A stretch of DNA of 64,000 nt, from the NCBI RefSeq assembly GCF_035083965.1, contig NC_089724.1, positions 13,510,910-13,574,909 of the forward strand, in the 5' to 3' direction. The translations under genes and the position numbers were made by a program. The DNA is from Branchiostoma lanceolatum. Lineage: Eukaryota > Chordata > Leptocardii > Amphioxiformes > Branchiostomatidae. Positions 23,601-44,800 of this stretch are shown piece after piece. The notes under the pieces were generated by a model, which saw only the letters and a program-made list of their open reading frames with translations, had not been told where the DNA came from and ran no database searches. The first letter of the stretch is position 1, and each line of letters begins with the position of its first letter.

Positions 23601-25551
23601 CTCCACATTCGAAGCCACGGTTTCTTCCCTTTTTCCTGACAATGACTCCTTCACAGACACACTCTCCACAAGGATGGCGCACCGGAAGTCCTCTTCTATG
23701 GACTGCAACACTTCACGGCCTTCCCCCTCTTTCAGGTATTGGTATATCCCTGAATGTTTTGTTTGATAAAAAAAAGAACTCTCTTGATATGTACTAAATG
23801 GCACAATCAAGATTGTTAACATGACTTTGCCGATATTCCATGACATGATATGTCTATGATTAAAGTAACACGTGTGATAACTATCACTTCATTATCCCAA
23901 AACCTACCTCGAAATCACAAACGAATTACTCTTGCTTTTGTTAACCAGAGGTATAATTGTAAAACAAATAGAGCTGTGCCATGGATTTGGAAAAGTAACT
24001 AACCAACCTGGTTTGAAACTCTGCAGAAGATCTGTCTTCGCGGACGCTGCTATGTCTTCCAAGAAGACCTTCGCCGCAATTTCTCCTTCGCTGGTCCCAC
24101 TGACGGAGAATCCCGATCCCGCGCTGTCTGGCTTGATTCTCACGGAGAAGGATTGTTCGGCTTCCCGTATCACATCGCCATGGTGATGTAGAAGTAGTTT
24201 TGCACACCCTTCGACGATTTCTACTTTCATCTCGGTCACCCCGGTGGGTGTAGGACTGGTTTCCCGCTGTTGTGCCGCTAGTTTCAGCGCGTTTAGACGG
24301 CTAACAGCTCCCACCACACCTGATGACCGCGGTAGCCGGTCCCCGTCATGCCGTGAATGAGTTGGTAAGTGCGTGCCTCGTGCAACTAGGCTGCTGGAGG
24401 CGGTCGTCTGCTTGAAGTTACCACATGGATCTGCATCGGCCTGTCCCTCGGCTAATCCTGAAACGTCATCTAAACAAAGAAAACGGACAATTTTCATTGC
24501 TGTTTTGTTTCGTTTAGAACTGTTCAATTCAATGTTGCAAATCCATGCCCTGGGGGCTTTGCGGATCATATACAATGTACTTTTCTCTATACATGTTTGT
24601 AATATGTTTGTTACGTCATTCTATTCAGGACCTGTACCTAGCCTCTCGAGGTATGAATGTACATAAAAGGTATTTCAACATTATCAATATATGCAGACAT
24701 TGGGTAAAATATCTAATGTCTAAAACATCTAATGTCTAAACCAATAAACATGTCCAGAACGGTTTCTAACTTATTGTTGCATGCAGTATGACACGAGATG
24801 AATCACAATACTTAACCTCGCCGACCTGTTCCTCCTATGCCATGCTCGTCCTCCTCGTTTTCCTCGTCAGAGAGGTGACGTGCACGTGACCACAGCCCAA
24901 CTTGTAGTCTGGAGCCATGGAACATGTGCTGAGGGTGGGCCAGCACGTCCTGTGCCACTGTTATATAACATGTGGAATCCGTGTTAACATAGCCATTATG
25001 GTACTAAGACAACACAACATAAATGTAATACAAGTAGCGGCGTTTTGATGCCTTTGTGACAAGTCAGTGATTTAGTTGTTCCTACTTTATTGAGCTAAGC
25101 CATGCAACTTCCTGTTTCACACGGCCTTGAAGAGGATGTGCAACTAACGAGACATGCATGCAAAAGACACGGGAATTATGGTACAAATCATGAGACATGT
25201 ACAAGTGATGGTAAACTTGCAAATATTCAGTCTTATAAAAACGTTATTGGTCTGATGTAAACATTGGTATGGCAGTTCGCGTCGTGTATGTTTACTTATG
25301 TCAATTATATCAAACAGTGCCTTAGTCCAAGGTCCTGTCCATTGACACACACGCACGTTAAAGGGGTATCTGGCCTGTAGCGGAGCCTTACCTGACCCAT
25401 TCACGAATGTCACCACGGCCTGTCCCGGCCCCAGCAGACTCACGTCACTGACAGGTCCGCCACACGACTGGTTCTGGAAATACTGGACGATAACGTCCTG
25501 CAAAGACGGCAGCTCGGGGAGCCCGCGTACGAAAACCTCACGGGCAGACAT
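19721..25551 (-). CDS. PARP14-like: PARP14-like protein with altered catalytic triad (14 exons, 948 aa)
   Basis: Exons: 25392-25551, 24817-24957, 24008-24469, 23601-23749, 23287-23440, 22948-23067, 22681-22821, 22282-22503, 21683-22009, 21306-21441, 20914-21122, 20416-20662, 20158-20252, 19721-20004. Phases agree throughout. It starts at an ATG giving an RRM-like domain (VFVRGLPELPSLQ ... GQAVVTF). An acidic linker and a KH-like exon follow, then one macrodomain at about residues 325-510 (GDITMEQVGAIVNPSQNNL), a KH-like pair at about 517-670, a WWE domain at about 671-740 and an ADP-ribosyltransferase fold at about 741-948. The NAD-binding His is kept (LWHGT, H831), but the GKGTYFA loop reads QKGTTFA, so the triad Tyr is Thr863. 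I infer little or no transferase activity and a reader or scaffold role like PARP9. It is tail-to-tail with the Deltex-type gene, which suits a PARP9/DTX3L-like partnership. Confidence 0.88.
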
Positions 25552-26347
25552 GTTTCTTCCTGCCGGTAAAGGTCAAATTTGGAGCAAAGTACTGTTTAAA
25601 CAAGCATAGGGCAGCCCGAACATTACTACACGTACTTCCTCAAAGTCAGGTTTATCAAGCTCATCTTTGGCAGCCAATAACTACAAATGTTTTCCCATAG
25701 AAGAAAATTTTGTGGAGTCAAATTAAGCAAGATTTGGTAGTCAAATTGAAAGTTGCCGCAAAATGAAATAATGGGCTAAGATATAGTTAAATTATCGTAA
25801 GAAAGCTTGCTACTTAATAACTTCCCGTTTTCATTGTATGGGGATTGTCCCAGTAAGAAAGGGGAAATGAATGACGTCATGAGTTCTGCTTTTATATCTT
25901 CGAATTCTCTAACTAACGGTGCCCTTGCTTCGCCACGGAAAATTGTGGAAGCAGAACAAGAAGCAGAAAAAGGAAGTGCAACTATGATGATATGGAGTAT
26001 TGTATTACAATAGGGAATGCGAAGAAAGGACGCCACACAACAATGTATTGAAACGATGTTTTATTTGTCTGCAAGCACTGCAATTCCCGTTCCGACGGCA
26101 AGGCACGCGACGAATATTGACATTTAGGAGCAATGGCTTATTTCTTCATTGCCCATTCCTTTTTCGGATCAAGTAATATACATATAACGTTACATGAATT
26201 CTTTCAAACAGTCCGCAGTCACTTTTCCTCGACTGATCTAAGGAGGCAACAATGCAGCAAAGTCTACTAAATGACAGAAATCCCGGGTCATCTTTTAATC
26301 TCTGTCCAAAACAAGGAGTTGAGCCACTTTGCCAAGACCAATCCGTT
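25552..26347. other. Spacer between PARP14-like genes 1 and 2
   Basis: This 796-bp stretch combines the promoter side of the 948-aa gene and the 3' end of the 825-aa gene. A minus-strand AATAAA lies at 26060-26065. I recognise no clear TATA box, kappaB site or further exon. Confidence 0.5.
26060..26065 (-). terminator. Likely polyadenylation signal of the 825-aa PARP14-like gene
   Basis: AATAAA on the minus strand, 283 nt past the stop codon. The 2,100-aa paralogue has the same signal 286 nt past its stop, which supports both. Confidence 0.5.
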
Positions 26348-35839
<9,492 letters not shown>

Positions 35840-37438
35840 GTTCTATCGCAGCTTCGAACGTCCTATAATCTCCCACGCGATACAACACCGACAAAACAAA
35901 GTGTCTATCGGAGGTCGCAGGATCGGAGACCCAGAGACGCCGGAGGCTAGAACTGACCCGGGCGCATTTCCGAAGAATGACTGTGCCATACCACACCTTA
36001 TATATTGGGGACAGTTTCGATGTACCGTTATACTCATCAGCATGTGATTGTTATCTGACCAAGACTTGTGCCCACAAAATCCCCACTCTTTTCCTTTTGA
36101 ACAATGATACTGTTATGGAAACACAAACATATTTCCCTATTCTTGATTTGTCAACGTTTACTTAGGGACGGATAATGAACGTTTGTGAGGGGGTGGTGGT
36201 TACAATGATGGCGCAATTGTATTAGGTGAATATAAACAGTCCGTGTACTTTTCGATGTGTCGTTCTCGAGCTCTAGTTCTTTAAGGCAACGTCCAAATCG
36301 TTTTTATCATCTCAAATGAAATGCATGGTTTGCCAGTCTCCCCACCCAAAATCATACACGCTCCGTCCCTTATGGTCCTTACTAGATATCTAATCTCGGA
36401 TTTCCCCGTATGGTGAAACCGACCATCGATGTTTAGACAGGTATTTCCCATCGTTGCGACATAGATGTATTGGAGTTCATTTTCTACTGTGCGCGCTGCT
36501 TTATGGTTGAAATACATAATTTTCAATGGTACATTGTAATTTCTTTAACTCAGTTATTTTCCACTCTAGTATATGTTCTTTGCGTTTCTTTAGATTTAAG
36601 TTGGCGTGTGGACCGTCAAACGTATCTCAAATACTGATATATATTACCAGTTTCACAGAGGCACATGATCGGGGGATAAGGGCGTAACTGTAGGGGAACA
36701 GAGCAAATAGTGTAATAAACAAGGGACTTTTGTTACAGTCATACATGCGTGTTCCCGTGTGTTTCATCAAGTAAAAAGGGGAAGTTTAGGTACGTGGTCA
36801 CCAGGATTCTGAAATCACAATGGGTAGCACCACAATATGCTAGGGCACATATGACCAAAACATTCTCATCTGTCACACCGAGTGGGTTTAACCTTCTTGG
36901 TCATACCCACAGTTTCAATACACATATGGGCAAAGACTTTTCATAGCAATTTCAATCCAGGTAATTACGTATCATGTTGATTTCGACACAAAAGACCTGA
37001 CAGTCTGATTGAAATACTAAAGCATTACATTAATGGTACAACGCATGGGTTGGTATAGAATGTTTCTATGCATAAAAAATAACTTGTTGCAGGCCTCATA
37101 CTAGTATTTTGAATTACATGAGACCAAGGTATGTTTTCTGTCACTCATTTATTTTATCAGAAAGAAACTTTCAATACATAACAATACAATGCTTTGTCGC
37201 TGTATTACACTTACAAATATTTTGAATGCTTTTTTTGAGACAAACTCCAGTGTGCTGATCTAATAAACAATATGTGCATGTAATTAATATATTCATGATT
37301 ACTACATGTAAGAGTTTAACATAGAGCCAACAGTATCATTTTGCATATACGCTCTCTATTTCAAAGAAATGCATGGTGACTCTCTAATATTCGAGATATC
37401 CTGGTTACAAGAGTAACAAAGGGTAACAAACTTTAGAT
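35840..37438. other. Spacer between PARP14-like genes 2 and 3
   Basis: It contains the promoter side of the 825-aa gene and the 3' UTR of the 2,100-aa gene, with a minus-strand AATAAA at 37148-37153. No other coding sequence or clear regulatory motif was recognised. Confidence 0.5.
37148..37153 (-). terminator. Likely polyadenylation signal of the 2,100-aa PARP14-like gene
   Basis: AATAAA on the minus strand, 286 nt past the stop codon. Confidence 0.5.
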
Positions 37439-38878
37439 TTACGCAAATGTTATCAAATATTCTGGATATGCCTGAGCATCGTGATACACACAGAATATAC
37501 TTGGATTGTTTGCGTTATCCACTGTGGAGTCGTAAGTGTCTAATGGACTTCCTCCTGGTCTTGTAGGAGGAACAATCATGCTTGAGTTTCCTGTTATGTA
37601 CTCTCCCGTAAGGACCTTGGCCAGGAACAGTCGCTTCAGTCCACTGGGGTCAGGGTTGGCATACCGTCCTGCTGAATAGGAGGCATCCCTCGCAAAATAG
37701 GTACCCTTACCAAAGGCAGTGGCTGAAAGAGGCAAAAGAACATGGATAAACTACATGCAGGATACAAACACATCTTATACTTACATGTACATGGCAAGTC
37801 AAGTGAAGTCAAAGCCTTTATATTCTTTCGAATTAGAATCTACATGTACATGTAATTTCTCCAACAAGTCATTCCAAGAAGAACAAGCAATCTCTGTACT
37901 TCTTGTATTCCTCATCATGTGACAAACCTCTACCACAGTTGATGATTAAAATTGGGATAGCTACAAGTGAGCATATACTACATGTAACAGGACAATGAAC
38001 CACTAGAGACAAACGATGTAACATACCATTCATTCCAGCATAGCTTCTGTTGAAACCATGGTGAGAAATCTTCACACAGGACTGTGCTGGTGAACCATGC
38101 CACAGTTCTCGTTCATTTTGCCTGTAAATGTGGGAAAGCAAGGCACATGTTCAGCTTACACACACCTTGATGAGACTATTTGCAGCTAATCTGTCACTAG
38201 TTGTAACCAGAATAACGTGAAACTGCAGCGTAACATTCTTCAATATACTGGGGGAATCCTCTGTTCTTTTTACACATTTAGTTCAATAGTTGTGCAGCAT
38301 ATTTTACTTCCAGTACTGACTAGTGTATTGTCAGCGACTCCATTATCAGAACACAAAAAATGTAGTTAAACCTGGTCAAGCAACCACCTGGGGCAGGGAC
38401 CTCCAGTCACAAGCTACATTAAAACAGTCCCGTCCATTTTTACATATTAACCCCATCCTGTCCTGAGCAATCATCTGTCCTCAGCAACCATTTTTCCTCA
38501 GTCCCTTGAGTGGTTGCTGAATCCAGGTTTTACTGTATACAATGCACTTGTATTGACACCGATGCATTCAATCATATCTAGTGTTTTTAAGATAAGACAA
38601 TTCCTATCTAAACTGATCAGTGTATCTTTATATAATATCCATGTACCTGTTGGGGTTCTTCTGACCGATCTTCTCCTTCTGCACACAGTACTGCTTCCAA
38701 AGGGTGGGGTTCTGTACCCTTTCGATCTGCTTGATGTTCAGCCTGGTAGGTAGAAGTTTGCTGGTGACTGTGTTGTACTCAGCTGAGTTTGGGGCCAGTG
38801 CTACCAGATGGCACAGCTGGGGGGTGCCTGTCCCTGGGTCAGTGGGCTGGGGGTCCCAACCTGCAGGCAAACCTGCAC
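37439..38878 (-). CDS. Exons 26-28: ADP-ribosyltransferase domain
   Basis: Exon 26 (38647-38878) encodes PAGWDPQP ... QIERVQNPTLW. Exon 27 (38027-38121) carries LWHGSPAQSC with His1983. Exon 28 (37439-37722) carries FGKGTYFARDASYSA with Tyr2015 and ends AYPEYLITFA. The third triad site (NNPSIFCVY) is Ile, as expected for mono- rather than poly-ADP-ribosylation. Confidence 0.9.
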
Positions 38879-41800
38879 CTGATGTGAACAAAATGTCTTA
38901 GAGAGAAGTAGATTGGAAAGGTTTAGGCAAACAGACAGGATTAGTGGATAGCATGCCTCCTTGCTAAAGCTGTATGAGGAAATCAATATATATATTAATA
39001 GCAAGTGAATGAAGCGAGTGAAACTTTATCCTTAGCGCCTAAAATTACCGAAGAGAGGCAGAAATTTGGAGAAAACTACTCATCTTCATTTTTCTGTACT
39101 CCTTATTAACTAGACTAGACTAAGTACATGTTTTACAATTTGAATGAAAGAAAACAAGACAAAAGAAGAGGATGTCAAGGTCAAAACATTATCACAGATG
39201 ATCATGAGGAGATGAAAAATATCAGTAAACTAAACTAAGACTAGAATATTGCAGGGTTCGGAATACCTGTATCAGCTCTCATGTCATCTCTGCGAACCTT
39301 GGCTATGGCTCCAGTTGCGACATTTTTCTCCTGTTTGGATTGGAAGTCTATCTCGTATTTCTCTCCTTCTTCCTCATACTGTATTTTTTGTCTCTTTGCC
39401 TGGAAGGCCTCCTCAATTTCTGCGTTGACCAAGGGGTCAAACTCCTGATAGGAGCCGTCTGGCTTCTCATAACACCTGTTCACGGGCAGATGATTCAATA
39501 TGAGGAGGTTGAAACAGGTAAGATGTATAGGCAGTGTTCTTGCCAGCATAGTCTGAGCATAGGGCCGCCTATGCTGTGATTTGGACCCTCTATGCTGTGA
39601 TCTGGACCCCTAGGCCCTATGCTGTGTTTCAACCAGCATAGTGGTGATTGTTTCTGGGGAGAACCCTGTAACCCTTCATCAATCTTATAAAAAGTTAATG
39701 TATTTGGTTTCAGAATGAGCTTGCGACAGAAGGAAAACATTATTTCACAAAATTTATCCCTCAAAATGCAGTCTAATTGGGATATGAATTTTAAAATTTT
39801 CTGTGTGAAGATGTCAAACTCCCTACTGTGGTTATGTCTTTGGCACTTATGTGACTTGCGCCACGAAAGTTGTCCTTCTGTACCTGAGCCTATGCTGTGA
39901 AAAAAATTCTGGCGAGAACCATGGTAGGCATATTGTAAGGTACAATGTATTGCTTAGAGCTAGGAACATAACAATTACCAAATTGATTGTGATAAAATCT
40001 AAGCTGTCACAATTTCAACAGATATCCATGGCGTCGACCATGGCAGTATGAAAGGGACATGGCAAATTAAAAGTTAACTCTCAAAAGTTCACAAAAATGA
40101 CAGTTTATGACTCACCATTGCACATCCTTCTGCAAGGACAGAGCTGATTCAAACTTCCTACTCTCTTCAATCTTGATGCTTAAAACTTCCCAAACTTTGG
40201 AGATGACCGATGTCATGTCACTGGTACCCTGGATGCAAATGCGATGGCGTGCCCTTTGTTCTGAAACACACCATGACTCATAATGACTATCAACCTGAAG
40301 ATTATACAGTGGCAAAAATTAAATCAATGATTTATCTATCTATGAGATGCAATCAAGATGTCTGTTGGTAGACAAACACTTATAGGTTGATAGTAATCTC
40401 TTTGTGCTTGCAACCGTTTTTGGACATAACAACCATATAAAATTGTGGCGCCGTGTGACGTAATGGATAGAACATCCGACTGTCAAACAAGGTGACCCGA
40501 GTTCAAACCCGGCCTGCCCCCAGACATGTCTGAACATGCGCCCCGACGTTGTGCCCTTGGGAAAGGCACTTAACACTTAACTTTCCTCACTTCACCTCAG
40601 GTGTAAATGAGTACCTAGCTTCGGTTAGGGACGTCCTTCGGATAGGACGTTAAATGGAGGTCCTGTGTTTGGGGAGAGCCACACCCCGCGCACGTAAAAG
40701 AACCCACCACACCTTTCCAGAAAGAGTAGGGGCATGCCCCGGTGTGAGATGGTCCAAACCTTACAGTCTGGTCTGGGTTGACATCTTGAAAAGGTGATAG
40801 TTCACCTGTTATGTCAATCCTTCCACAAATGAGGTAAATCTGAATAAATAAATAAATAAATAAACCAGAAGGCTTACCAACAGTGAGGTGAACATTTCTC
40901 TGGCGTCCATATGCCACAAGCAGCTTGATTTCCTCCTGTGTGAGATGAGCTACAGCTGCATTCTCAATCACTTCATTCTTGGACTTTTCGTCCACAAGAC
41001 CCATAACCTTTCTTTTGGCAGAGTCAATGCTTCTTTTGTCGGAACCAAAAAAATTCAGCTGTAGATGCTCTGAACGTTCTGATGACTCGCTGGACAGAGA
41101 CGATACAGTTGGATCAGTTGTTCCATCCCAGGAGGTGAAGCCCAGTGCAGATGCCACTTTCTTGGTGCTCGGCCTCAACTTGAACACATTCTTTGCAACT
41201 TCTGAAAAACAACAAAAACATTCCATTCCTACAGGGAAAAGTTACAGTAACTGTCAAATCAATTTAAAAATTTCAGTATTTTCGTACATCATAGCAGTGT
41301 GAGGTACTTACTTTTAACCTTTTCTATGACTCTGCTGCCAAACCCGGTCAACTTGCCACCCGAGCCCTTTGCTCTGTTGTCCATCTCTGTGTGGAATGTT
41401 TGCAGCATTTGAGGCTGGAAGATGGTGATCCTGACCAGAGCCAGGTTCTGTGGGTTGCACTGTTGTACAAACTCTGCGATGCCATCCAGCATGCCTTTAG
41501 CTGACTGGTCCGGACTGATCTTGATTCCTCCTGTGTATCAAATATCATTAAAGGAAGATCAGATAAGCTACAGTAAATATTCAAATGTTCACTGTCTTTT
41601 TACTATGTACACTGCAAATTCATGACATCATGAATGTCAGTTTCCTCACAAATAGTCTACATGTAGATCTGTTTATAACCATAGCCGACCAGTCCTTAGC
41701 TTTACATGTACAGATATAGATACAAATGTACAAGTCATGTAGTATGTACACATGCTAAAAATGTCAATTTCCTTCCATCAATCCCAGCTACGGGGTATTA

Positions 41801-44800
41801 GCAAATATCATTTCTAAAGTAGGAAGGACAGGTCTAATATTCAGAGCTTAAAATGTTTTGTCCCATCTTACTTTCAGTACAGGAGCTTGTGGTAAATACA
41901 ACTGTACCTGTCCCAATGGCAGGCAGTGCAACCGACTTCAGTTTTCTCTGGTCTGCAGTCTGCAGGCAGAGCTTTATGTTGTCCTTCAGGTTGTTAGGGT
42001 GAGGGTTGGCCAGGTGGAGCACGTGTCTACAGGGTAGGCTTCCTGCACCTGGAGGGGACAGGTGTACACTTTCTAGTCTTGTACATCAACAGGAACATGT
42101 ATTTGTACTTTGTATGTCTTGCCCCTTACAGCAAATTCACAGGAATGTTTTATTTTATCTAGAGCAGAATTATTTAGCATATATACCTTTGTCCACATTG
42201 CATTCAAAGATATGTACATCTTATGCTTATGTCAATGCAGTTCCATTCATTCACCTGTCAAACATCTTAAAGTTTTATAATGTGCCACTATTAGTATGTG
42301 GCAAACAACAGTCGCCTGGAGATATCTAGGCTAACACAAAAGCAGATCATCAACATACCAGTCACAGCTACAGCTCCATTCTGTAGTTCACCATATTGTA
42401 GGACAAGTGCAATGCATTCTGCTTGGAGACTGCCACCAGCCTTGTTGGAAACAACTTGAGCTATTCCCGCATCTAGAACTATATCCATAAAGATCAAAAT
42501 CAAATACACTGTTATGTCAGACTGAAGGTATGTGAAGGAAGTACACAGTCACGTATATACCTCATCCAGAATGATAGTTTATCAATTAACTAACTCTTTT
42601 CTATGTAAATTGACTACCAGACATATCAAAATTTTAACAAAAAGTCCTTACAAACCTATCACATACCAGATGTACCAAAATTATAAGGAATTCAGAACAG
42701 GTATTTAAAGACCAGTCTTCAAAGACAACATCCTTATGATAAGAAGCAGGTGTTGCGTTTATCAGTAATAAGGACTTTGCCAGTCTAGAGAGGGCAATGT
42801 ATTTTGTTAACAGAAAAGCAAAATCTTACCAAGCTTGCTGTTGGTGGGGATGACAATGGCATCCACTGCCTCTGTGGTGATGTCACCCTGCTGGATTTGG
42901 AGGGTGACATTTCCAACGGTCATCTGTTGTTGGTTAACGTTGGGTTGTGGACTTGTCACAGCAGAATAGAAACCTGTGCAATAATAAAAGCAGTAACATC
43001 TTCACAAACAGAATCATTCAGTATCAAATAGTCTTTAATCTTGTCTAAGAACATTCTCCATGCTCTGTTTTGAAATACAAGAAAGCACAATACAATCATA
43101 CTCAAAGTCAAATTGTATGCCTAACCTGTTGTTGAAGGGCCAGCTGTTGCACCTGGCAACCCTGCTGTCCCTGGCAACGCTGCTGTCCCTGGCAACGCTG
43201 CTGTCCCTGGTAGCCCCTGTCTTGTTCTTAGTTCTGCCTCAAAGGCTTGCACAGTTGGCTGGTCATAAACAACAATGCTGACATGCTGGTGAAAAAATCA
43301 AGTGCTACAATTACTTCAAGTAAAAATCAATCATTGAAAAAACGTGCATTAATGTATACTTGCAGTAATGATACAATTTTATGGTGTTAAGAATTAGGGC
43401 CTTAATGACGCTACAGAAGAGTGATGGATGTCACTCGAAAGGTCCGGAATTGAATATGGATCTAATCTCTATTAATTTAAATGGCATCTGTGACCATCAA
43501 TGCTGCCAGGACTGCACATTCAAGGCCTGTTGTTATTTCTCAATGAATATGAATTCATCACCTTCAGTGACGTCCTAGGATTTGCTCGGCTGAAGTTGAC
43601 AACTTCATCAAACATAGCGCTGGCTGCGAAGTTCCTGGGATAACCCAGGTTCCCTGTGCCGAGGGCTGGGAAGGCGATGGAAGTGAACCCACTATTATGG
43701 GCCATTGTCAGGCAGGACTGGATGATTGTTCGTAGAGGCTGTAGGAAAAAAAGATATGAACAACATTAGAATAAAATAATCAGAACTGTCACTTTGATGG
43801 GGGATGCTATGAAGCATCAGCCCCATGCTTGAGAGCAGTCACACATTGAGTACATCAAACAACTTACCACATTTCTCAAAAAATAAGAAGCGACTGCTAG
43901 TATGTAATGGCTTTAACCTCTAAATTTGCCAACTTGTACTTGCCAATTCAAAATCAATGGGATTCAATTCATGTACTCTATAGCTATTTGCCTGCTACAA
44001 ATATAGCTACTTACAGTATCTGTGTTCTTCCACCAGGAGATGACAGCATGGTACACCTGCTGACAGATAAGCCCTCCGGCAGACGGTGTTGGCACCACAT
44101 CACCTGGTTTGGCTTTTCCATGAGCACTGCAGAACTGATAAAGACAGAATGCAATTCAAGGGCTGATACCTAGTACCAGTATACTATAGGAACTGTTGTG
44201 TGTGATTACTGTGATTAAATGACCACTAGAAAATGTTTGTTTTCATACAAAGTTACAAAAACAGCATACGGATTTCCACCTTGGTGTGTGCACATACCTG
44301 TTGTAGCTGAGGTCCTCCTGCCTTCAGAAAGGCACTTGCAACACCTCCCTGGCCAAGATCCAGGTCTGTTCCAACTGTGTTTACCAAAACTTCAGCCTAG
44401 AAATAATAAAACAAAACAATATAAATGTAGCACAGAGAGAGAGGGAGGGAAGGGGGGTTACTACATGTAAATGACTAATGCCTGAAGTAAATTCAACAAT
44501 GTTGATCAAGGTGATCATGCTTGTACCTGCTCAGCAGTAATGCCTCCTTGCTTCAGTTGTAGAGTGAGGCCTTCAGCAGTCTTTATGGAGTCCCCAGGTG
44601 TAGTGCTTGATGCTGCAGGTTGTCTATGTGTAGAGACTCTCTCCCTACCAATGCCAGACGGACCGGGCACGGCAGCAGCTTCAGAGGAAACGGACTCACT
44701 ACTGCCATCTGTCATTGTCACATTATCTGCACCAAACCTGCAGGTTATAAAGTAAGGTACAGGAAAAGGCAATGGGGAAGCAACTTTTATCATGGAATCT

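Noticed and set aside
40443-40520. tRNA gene
   Set aside because: Box A and box B resemblance is present, but the stems do not pair and the sequence continues into a SINE body and A-rich tail.
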